A stretch of DNA of 28,934 bases from positions 13,872 to 42,805 of the forward strand of contig JAESIW010000003.1 of NCBI GenBank assembly GCA_016802295.1, written 5' to 3'. Made by a program: the position numbers and the translations under genes. Positions within the stretch are counted from its first letter, which is position 1; the number at the start of each line of letters is the position of its first letter. The notes under the pieces are model-generated. The model was not told where the DNA came from, did no database searches, and worked only from the letters and a program-made list of their open reading frames with translations. This DNA is from Brachionus rotundiformis. Taxonomy: Eukaryota; Rotifera; Eurotatoria; Ploima; Brachionidae. Shown one piece after another: positions 22,078 through 28,934 of this stretch.

Positions 22078-22171
22078 CCAAAAATATCTTAAGCATTTGG
22101 TTAAACAGCAAAATTTAATTAAAAGTGTTCAAACTTTTTGAAATTCTAAGACATCATTTAAGGCAAATCTT
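22078..22171 (+). repeat. Direct repeat X, right copy
   Basis: Second copy of the 96-bp sequence at 20323-20418, in the same orientation, beginning 15 bp after the end of the left element. Its presence on both sides suggests either tandem duplication of the larger unit or insertion of the element within X. Confidence 0.75.
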
Positions 22172-22491
22172 GTTATAGTGAATGTGTTATTTCAAATTCA
22201 AAGGACAATAATAAAGTCATGATTAATTCATATTAAGAACTTTAAAAATAAAATTAATTTTTTTCAATCTGTAAAATTTAGAGCTTTTATGAATTATGAA
22301 TAAGTAAAATAAAGGTGATATCTTTACTTTTTTCAACTATTACCAGATTTATTTTTTCTAATCTAATAACTTTGCCAATATGATTTCTACAAGTATAAAC
22401 TAAATATAAAAATTTAGTGTTTATTTAATTTATTGAATAATTTATTTCTTAATATGTAGATCTTAATTATTAGGCTAGCAGAGTCATTGAA
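22172..22491. promoter_or_regulatory. Upstream region of the importin-11 gene
   Basis: 320 bp of AT-rich DNA between repeat X and the importin-11 ATG. It presumably holds the promoter and 5' leader. No clear core-promoter motif or upstream exon is visible. Confidence 0.4.
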
Positions 22492-25400
22492 ATGGAAAAT
22501 AATATATTGCTTGAAATAATTCAAAAAGCATGTTCACAAAATCCGATTGAAGTTAAAGAAGCCGAGACCAAAATCCACGAGTTTGAAGTTCACCCTGGCT
22601 ATTGTTTAAATTTACTTGTAAGTCTATCTAAAAATCTGAATTACAAAAAATTAAATGAAAATTAAGTCTATTATTTCTAATTATTCGCTCAATACCGATG
22701 TTCGCTTTATGGCAAGCTCTTGTCTTAAAAATGCCATTGATAAATATTGGCGCAAGACAGCACCCAACTCCTTAAAAGAAGAAGAAAGACTGATGCTTAA
22801 AAATCAATTTTTACAATACTTGAATGAACCTGAGCTTAAATTAGCCCGACAAATGTCGGTCATACTCGGAAAAATAGCTCGCTTTGATTTACCACTACAA
22901 TGGCCAGACCTTATAACAAAATTAATTCAGATTCTTCAAGAGAGCTCGGTTTTGTCTCAAGATCCCATTTCATCCAAGCCAGCTCTTTCTTCTCTTCTAT
23001 CCATAGCGCCAAAGAACGACAACACAGACAACATTAACTCACAACAGACCATCATTCATAACAGGTCCCTAATGGCTTTACATCAAATAATTAAATCTTT
23101 AGCATCCAAAAGATTGATTAGTGATCGCAAAATATTTGAACAATTATCTTTAAATATAATCAATTTAATATTAGAACTAGCATTTTTCTATTTACATAAA
23201 TGTTTAAATGATCCTTTAGGTGAAATAGATTCTTATGACGAGATCTATTTAACAAATCAACTAAAAGAACATTCATTTTACCTTGATCAGGCAATTATTT
23301 GTCTAAAGATACTGCACAAATTAGTTCTAAATGGTTTCAAAGACAATGCAGATAACATGGCCATGAACCAACTAATGTCTAATTTGATCCAATCTTTTGA
23401 AAAAACTCTGGTCAAATACAATCGGTTGATTAATAGTGCTGAAAAGCGTTTTAGTGAATATTTTAAAGAAAAATACGAATATATTATTGTTCTTTACATA
23501 GAGATTCTGCATGATTACCATGAAACTTGTCCATTTAGCTTTATCCAAACTAGTATGGAAGATAGCTTTAATTTGATCCTTCAGGTGTGCTTTACTGCTC
23601 AAGGTAAAGCTCACTCATTTCCCAAATTGATCATACAATTAATGAATTTTATGAAATCAATCATAATGTGTGACAAATATAAGCAGAGATTGGTCAAGTT
23701 GGACGACCCACAAGCTCAGCAAAAACAACAAAAAGCAATAGAAATTAAAGAACATTTTTTGACCAAAAAAAATTTAGAACAAATTATGAGCATTTTGTTC
23801 AATGAGTACTTGTTGATGACTGAAGAAGAGCTTGAATCATGGCGCGATTCACCAGAAGAGTTTTTAAATGAGGACGGAACTTCTACAGATGCTTGGAAAT
23901 ACAACTACAGAGCCTGTGCTGAGACGCTATTTCAGGCTTTTGTTCACGAATATCACGACCAAGTTGTTCCAATTGTAGTCGAGCTACTTGAAATGTATTC
24001 CAAGCTTAAACCAATAGAGAATGTTGATGCTTTTGTGTCAGAAAATTTGCACATTGTCCAAAATTTAAATCAAAATCGTGCATACGATCCTAACCAAATG
24101 GAAAAGTCCAACATTGATTTATACATTTTGCTTAAAGATGCGTCCTATAACTGCAGTAGTATTGCTGCTTGGGAACTAGTTTCATCAATTGACTTTGACG
24201 TTTGGTTCACACAAGCATTATTGCCAGAGCTAAAAGGCCTCAATGGATATCCACCATGTCACATTTTGATCAAAAGAAGAATTCTTATTTTGATATCTAA
24301 TTGGGTTAATATTAAACTATCTGTCCAATATAGACCATCGGTCTATGAAGTTTTATGCGAGCTGCTTCAATCGAATCAAAATATTGTGATTCGATTACAA
24401 GCTTGCTTGACTCTAAAAGCCGTGATGGACGATGTTCATTTTGAGAAAGAGACCTACTTGCCATTTCTAAACTTTCATTTTGGCTTATTGTGCCAGTTAT
24501 TGAAAGAAGTTGAGGAATGCGATACCAAAATAAAAGTTTTATCTGTTTTATCATTTTTAGTTGAAAGAGTAGATGTTCATATAAGACCTTACTGCAATCA
24601 ACTGGCCGAATATTTGCCATTTTTGTGGAAAGAATCAGCCAATCATAACATGCTTAGGTGTTCAATTGTTACAGCTTTTCATCACATTGTCAAATCTTTT
24701 GGAGCCCAGTCGGTAAACTATCATTCCTTTTTGGTACATGTTATTCACTATTCAACTGATTCGACCAACCCAGCATCGGTATACTTGCTCGAGGATGGCC
24801 TCGAGTTGTGGAACATTACAGTTCAAAATTCACTTCAGATGTCTAACGATTTGCTCAATTTGTTTTCCAATATAATACCATTATTAGACCGCGATACGGA
24901 TATATGGAAATTGTGCCTAGATATCATTGATTCCTATGTTATCCTAGATGCCAGACAACTGTTTCAGTATTATGGAGATTTTTTGATGAATAAATGCTGT
25001 GATCTTCTGAGCGACAGAATTAAAATTGATGCGTTACTAAGGTTTATGAGAACTGTTGGTCAAATGTTCGAAGTGCCGGCTGATAACATTCAAATTAGAT
25101 TGTTCGAACCATTTATAATAAAGGCAATTAATTTGTCCATGAATACAGAAGTTTATCCAATGATAATGGCAATGTGTTTAAGTATGCTGGCTAGACCTGC
25201 TTTAGAAGATGGACAACAATTTATGAAAATAATTGAAAAATGTGCTCATTTGCGAAACCAATCGGTGAGTATCCTGGAAAATTTTGGTTCTAGTTAAATA
25301 AAAATCCCCAATTAGGCTCATGAATATAATAATTAAAAACATTTTTTTTCAATAAAATTGAAAATAACTGAAATAAAAAGCTCTTGGTCCCAATTTGTTA

Positions 25401-26287
25401 ATAAATAAAATACTCAGTTAATTTTAAAAAATTAAATCAATCATTTTCATTGAGATTAAATATGCCTATCAAATTAAATGATTTTTTTAGCCTGAAAATT
25501 TATTAAGTGAGTTATTGGACTCATGGATCGATAAAATAGACATGATTGTTCATCCCGAACGAAGAAAACTCACTGCACTAGCTTTGGTTTCAATGATACA
25601 ATTTAATTCAAAGTAAGTTCCATTAAATTTACTTTGAAAAAGATTCCAAAGTATCTAAAGCAGTCTAGTTTTAACATTACAAGTTATAAATTTTATAATT
25701 TTATGCTAAATTATATTTAAAATTATTTTTAAATTAATTTTTGATTCAAAATAAAATTAAGGAAATTGTTAGATATTTAATTTTTTATAAAGCAAATGAT
25801 AATAAAATAATGTTTTAATCTATTAAATTTTTAAAATTTAGTGTAATTTACGAACGATTTGGTGCTATTATTAATGTCTGTGTAACTGTTTTGCTTGAAG
25901 TACTAAAAGATGATAATGGAACAAAATATGAGTAAATAACTTTAATTGAATATTAGATATTAAAAAGCCTAATTTAAAAAATAAAAGCTATTTACTAGTA
26001 GCAAAGGATGTTGAGAATGATGACGAAGAAGTTGATACTGAACATGAGAAGAGAAAGCGACGGGTAATTTAGTTTAATATATTAAGTATCTTATTAAATA
26101 AATTTGTTTCTTTTTAAAGTTAAGACTAATGGATCCCGTCCATTCTATATCATTGAAAGATGTAGTCCTAGAACAATTGAGAAAATGCGAGTCTTTAATT
26201 GGAAATGATCATTTTAAACAATTAATGTCTACTATAGAACCAAATGTAACTCAAAAACTAACAGAGCTAATTCTTGACCAGAATTAG
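22492..26287 (+). CDS. IPO11: Importin-11 (karyopherin-beta nuclear import receptor)
   Basis: Six exons (22492-22617, 22667-25264, 25491-25612, 25842-25931, 25988-26063, 26120-26287) encode 1059 aa, a little longer than human IPO11 (975). Importin-11 is a Ran-binding HEAT-repeat receptor that carries cargoes such as UBE2E-type E2 enzymes and ribosomal protein L12. The N-terminal importin-beta domain spans the first splice site, ending exon 1 with VHPGYCLNLL and continuing LNTDVRFMASSCLKNAIDKYWRK. IPO11-type signatures follow: ARFDLPLQWPDLI, SLASKRLISDRKIFEQL, LLMTEEELESWRDSPEEF, ECDTKIKVLSVLSFLVERV, HNMLRCSIVTAFHHIVKSFG, VYLLEDGLELWNIT, IVHPERRKLTALALVSM and the C-terminal MDPVHSISL. An acidic then basic linker (EVDTEHEKRKRR) precedes the last exon. 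About 30 extra low-complexity residues occur at roughly 138-168. Introns of 226 and 229 nt stand out against 49-56 nt for the others. The gene is bracketed by the two inverted repeat elements. Confidence 0.96.
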
Positions 26288-26586
26288 TTAATCAATTAAA
26301 ATAAAAATAATTTTTAGTGTGAAGCATGATTTTATTCCATTCATTCCCAACTCAATTTTGTTAAATTTATTTTTGAGATTTTAAGTTTTATGTTAGACAA
26401 ACGACGAAATTTTTTTGGCTAAAATTTTAATTGAAATTTTTCCTATTTTAAATTAAAATCAAATAAAAATAAAAAATTAATTAACTTAAATAATTAGTAT
26501 CAGATTTTATTCAAGCATATTAAATTGCTTAATTTAAATTTAACTTTTTTTTCAAGAATATATAAAATTGATTCTTTAAGCCTAAA

Positions 26587-26931
26587 ATGCTATGTTTTAA
26601 CTGTACAGATCGATTAAAAGAGACAAAAACATTGGAAAAAAGATTAGAAAAAGAGGGTAGCTCTGAACCAAAAATATACAATAAAATATTGTTGGAGAAA
26701 CTAAGAGAATTTCAAATAGAAACTAATTTTATTCTAACAGAATTTGTTGAAAAAGAAAAAAAAGCACTAGGCTCAAAAGAACTAAGCAATGATAAATTGA
26801 AAAAGATGACGAAGGCAAGAAAAGAAATAGAAACAACTGAGAGTTCATCCGAGAGTGATTCAAATTGTGAAGAATTGAAATCTAAAACAAATCATGATAA
26901 CGAGCCAGTTGAAAAAAAACCATGTTTATAG
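26587..26931 (+). CDS. Small acidic helical protein, possibly GON7-like
   Basis: A single-exon frame of 114 aa starting at the first ATG after an in-frame TGA. It has a basic N-terminal part with two close cysteines (CFNC) and one longer amphipathic helix (YNKILLEKLREFQIETNF, then ILTEFVEKEKKA). A low-complexity acidic tail (TTESSSESDSNCEE) follows, ending VEKKPCL. This helix plus disordered acidic tail and basic end recalls GON7, the small KEOPS-complex subunit, but similarity is too weak to name it. Codon content is clearly more protein-like than the flanking DNA. It begins 299 bp after importin-11 in the same orientation; an AT-rich spacer with AATAAA-like signals lies between. Confidence 0.6.
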   Translation: MLCFNCTDRLKETKTLEKRLEKEGSSEPKIYNKILLEKLREFQIETNFILTEFVEKEKKALGSKELSNDKLKKMTKARKEIETTESSSESDSNCEELKSKTNHDNEPVEKKPCL

Positions 26932-27207
26932 ATTGATGAAATCAAAGTTTGAAAAATTAAAAATTAAAAGAAAAATTTAAAAATAAACTATTAAAATTTA
27001 ATACTAAAATTTAGCTATAAAAACTTGAAAATAAAAAAATACAAAATTAGATGTTTAAACTAGAAAAGAGAAAGGCCTATATAAGATAAAAAATAAAATT
27101 TTTTTTAACTTGGATAATGTAAAAAAGAAAAATTAAGAATTCCAAAGAAACAAAAAAAATTCCACAACAGAAAAATATAAATGTAAATTTAATATATAAT
27201 AAAAATA

Positions 27208-27464
27208 ATGGATGTTTTGGTAAGAATGAAATATCAAAATGCTTTGGAAGAAAATTATTTAGGATATGCTGAATATGAAGATTATCTACCGGTAAATTCT
27301 ACAATACAACATGGTAAAATCCTCACTTATATTTATTAAATCAATCAAATGTAAATTAAAAATTTAAAAATTCTACTTGTTTATTCTTTTTTCTTATTGA
27401 AAATGAGGTTTCTATCAATGAATATCGTGATCAATTACAATTATTTAAAAAAGAGAATAGCTGA
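27208..27464 (+). CDS. Possible two-exon microprotein
   Basis: An ATG at 27208 opens a frame with a protein-like composition (MDVLVRMKYQNALEENYLGY, then AEYEDYLP). Unspliced, it ends at 27339 after 43 codons. With a GT donor at 27292 and an AG acceptor at 27406-27407 after a T-rich run, it joins to VSINEYRDQLQLFKKENS and stops at 27462-27464, giving 46 aa. The second exon lies wholly inside the 165-bp duplication. No family is recognised. Length alone does not exclude chance. Confidence 0.35.
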
Positions 27465-27531
27465 TCTTGACAATAAACAAAAGTCGCTGTTCAAGTGTTA
27501 ATTCTAATTTATCAAAAAATTGAAAGTTGCT
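27367..27531 (+). repeat. 165-bp perfect duplication, copy 2
   Basis: Identical to the reverse complement of 18329-18493, about 8.9 kb away, with no mismatch seen. The match begins within an A-run (AAAATTCTACTTG) and ends at TTGAAAGTTGCT; the flanks are unrelated. It contains the second candidate exon of the microprotein. Confidence 0.9.
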
Positions 27532-28010
27532 TGTCATTTTTCTTTAATGTGTCAATAGAATACATTAGTTTTGCATGCGAACTTGATGGACACAAGAGAT
27601 TTTTTTGCTTAATATTCGAGTAATATTTCTTGATTTTTTCTTTCTGTTCTAAAGATTTGCCAAAAAAAAGCTTTTTTCAAAAAAATTATTTTTAATTATA
27701 TTAAGAAAAAAAAATACAATTAACAGTAGAGAAAAAAATGAAAATAAATAAAATTAAATTAATAATATGATAATTTGAAAGTATATAAACTTTTTATTGA
27801 ACAAATTAATAATATCTAAAACAAAACAAAACAATTAATTTTATAATTAAAAAACTTGTATAAAATGATTATCAAATATAAAAAATGAATTAATCTGTAT
27901 TTTAAATGCGTATTTAGGAATTTCCTTGTTCATTTATGTCAAAATATACCAAAAATTTCAAGAAACATTTTGTATAGCTTATGATTTCGTTTCAAGCGAT
28001 TAATTATTGC
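27532..28010. other. AT-rich spacer, nothing supported
   Basis: Poly-A/T-rich DNA between the 165-bp duplication and the right-hand repeat element. No coding exon, RNA gene or repeat could be recognised. Confidence 0.5.
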
Positions 28011-28011
28011 C

Positions 28012-28205
28012 TAATGGAATTCTGTAGTACATTGCCATGTTCATACAAATGTCCATAATGGTTTCCAATCTTAATATCTGAATCAATGTTTTCTTGTCTA
28101 ATGGAATTCTGTAGTACATTGCCATGTTCATACAAATGTCCATAATGGTTTCCAATCTTAATATCTGAATCAATGTTTTCTGTCTAATGGAATTCTGTAG
28201 TACAT
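28012..28205 (-). repeat. Inner 87-bp tandem units of the right element
   Basis: Units at 28012-28098 (87 bp) and 28099-28184 (86 bp), and a partial one to 28205, each starting TAATGGAATTCTGTAG. On the minus strand they encode the 29-residue form DIKIGNHYGHLYEHGNVLQN without an internal stop. They lie on the far side of the unique block from the outer units, an arrangement not seen in the left copy. Confidence 0.9.
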
Positions 28206-28544
28206 TATATAAAATCTAAATAGAGTAGAAACGGCCGTCTAAGCAAAAAAGGAATAAATACTTATTTTCTTGTTTTTTGTTTATATATTGCGTTATGCGG
28301 TAACGAATTTTTTGAAAAATTTAGAAAAACATTTGTTTGAAAACTGTAGTTTAATGCAATAAGCGAAACCAAGCCTATGGTTAAATATAAGGTGTGCGTC
28401 ATTCAATACGTATCGACATTACTTTTTCATAGATATCAATTTATCATTTTGTAGAGTGAAAAAATTTTAAGATCAACGATATATAACATTATATAAGTTT
28501 CTAATATAATAAAGGAGATTTACCCTTGTAAACGATCAATGTCA

Positions 28545-28857
28545 TCTAATGTACACTGCCTTGTTCATACAAATGACCATAATGGTTTCAAATCTTAATA
28601 TCTGTATTGATTCCATCTTGTCTAATGGAATTCTGTAGTACAATGCCTTGTTCATACAAATGACCATAATGGTTTCAAATCTTAATATCTGTATTGATTC
28701 CATCTTGTCTAATAGAATTCTGTACTACTTTGCCATGATCGTACAAATGACCATAATGGTTTCAAATCTTAATATCTGTATTGATTCCATCTTGTCTAAT
28801 AGAATTCTGTACTACTTTGCCATGATCGTACAAATGTCCATAATGCTGTTCATATTT
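28545..28857 (-). repeat. Outer 87-bp tandem units of the right element
   Basis: A partial unit from about 28545, full 87-bp units at 28623-28709 and 28710-28796, and a partial one to 28857. In the HYGHLY frame each full unit carries a TGA where the inner units have GGA. The unit length stays at exactly 87 bp. The plus strand is also open through this block (28648-28881). Confidence 0.9.
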
Positions 28858-28934
28858 AATATCCGAATTTATGTCATATAGAAATTTTATTTATTTCGAT
28901 TTCAGGAGTTTTAAAGTATGTTTTTCTCAACTAG

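Larger units (their letters stand above)
28011..28934 (-). mobile_element. Minisatellite-bearing repeat element, right copy, inverted and cut by the window end
   Basis: Read on the minus strand from the window end, this copy begins with the same CTAGTTGAG block as the left copy at 20509. It runs through three or so 87-bp units (about 28545-28857), then the unique block (28205-28500), then two further units and a partial one (28012-28205). It lacks the 840-bp segment of the left copy. The terminal block reaches the last base of the window, so the true outer end is not visible. Confidence 0.75.

Noticed and set aside
28648..28881. 77-codon plus-strand ORF across the right tandem units
   Set aside because: It is a by-product of 87-bp units (a multiple of three) read antisense to the better-supported repeat frame. 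It has no start context or homology.

Overview
The window looks like compact nuclear DNA from a very AT-rich invertebrate animal. It carries intron-containing genes with GT-AG introns mostly 45-70 nt long, and the gene set is animal: a Greatwall/MASTL kinase, PDE9A, an NALCN-channel auxiliary factor, importin-11 and PPIL2. High AT content, tiny introns and these orthologues together suggest a monogonont rotifer (Brachionus-like). That placement is inference; no rRNA or mitochondrial marker is present. All exon joins were made by eye from reading frame, splice dinucleotides and remembered family alignments. Each joined CDS comes out at a whole number of codons.

Layout. 1-672 (+): 3' end of PPIL2. 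741-1978 (-): a divergent soluble-type inorganic pyrophosphatase with lost metal ligands and a C-terminal membrane anchor, convergent with PPIL2. 2453-5256 (+): Greatwall/MASTL kinase, divergent from the pyrophosphatase. 5257-6820: intergenic, with a small 5'-truncated retrotransposon-like insertion bounded by a 12-bp duplication, a three-way-junction fold and a purine tract. 6821-9880 (-): 16-exon PDE9A-type cGMP phosphodiesterase. 10832-13470 (-): NALF/FAM155-like protein. About 13.5-20.3 kb: nearly 7 kb with no gene I can support, containing one copy of a 165-bp perfect inverted duplication. 20.3-22.2 kb: repeat element with 80/87-bp tandem units and a decayed transposase-like fragment. 22492-26287 (+): importin-11. 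26587-26931 (+): small acidic protein, possibly GON7-like. 27208-27464 (+): possible microprotein whose second exon is the other copy of the 165-bp duplication. 28011-28934: a second, inverted copy of the repeat element, running off the window end.

The genes are unrelated housekeeping or signalling genes (spliceosomal cyclophilin, mitotic kinase, cGMP hydrolysis, sodium-leak channel assembly, nuclear import) and form no pathway or operon. The most unusual items are the tail-anchored, probably inactive pyrophosphatase and the pair of nearly identical, inverted, minisatellite-bearing elements that bracket the importin-11 locus.
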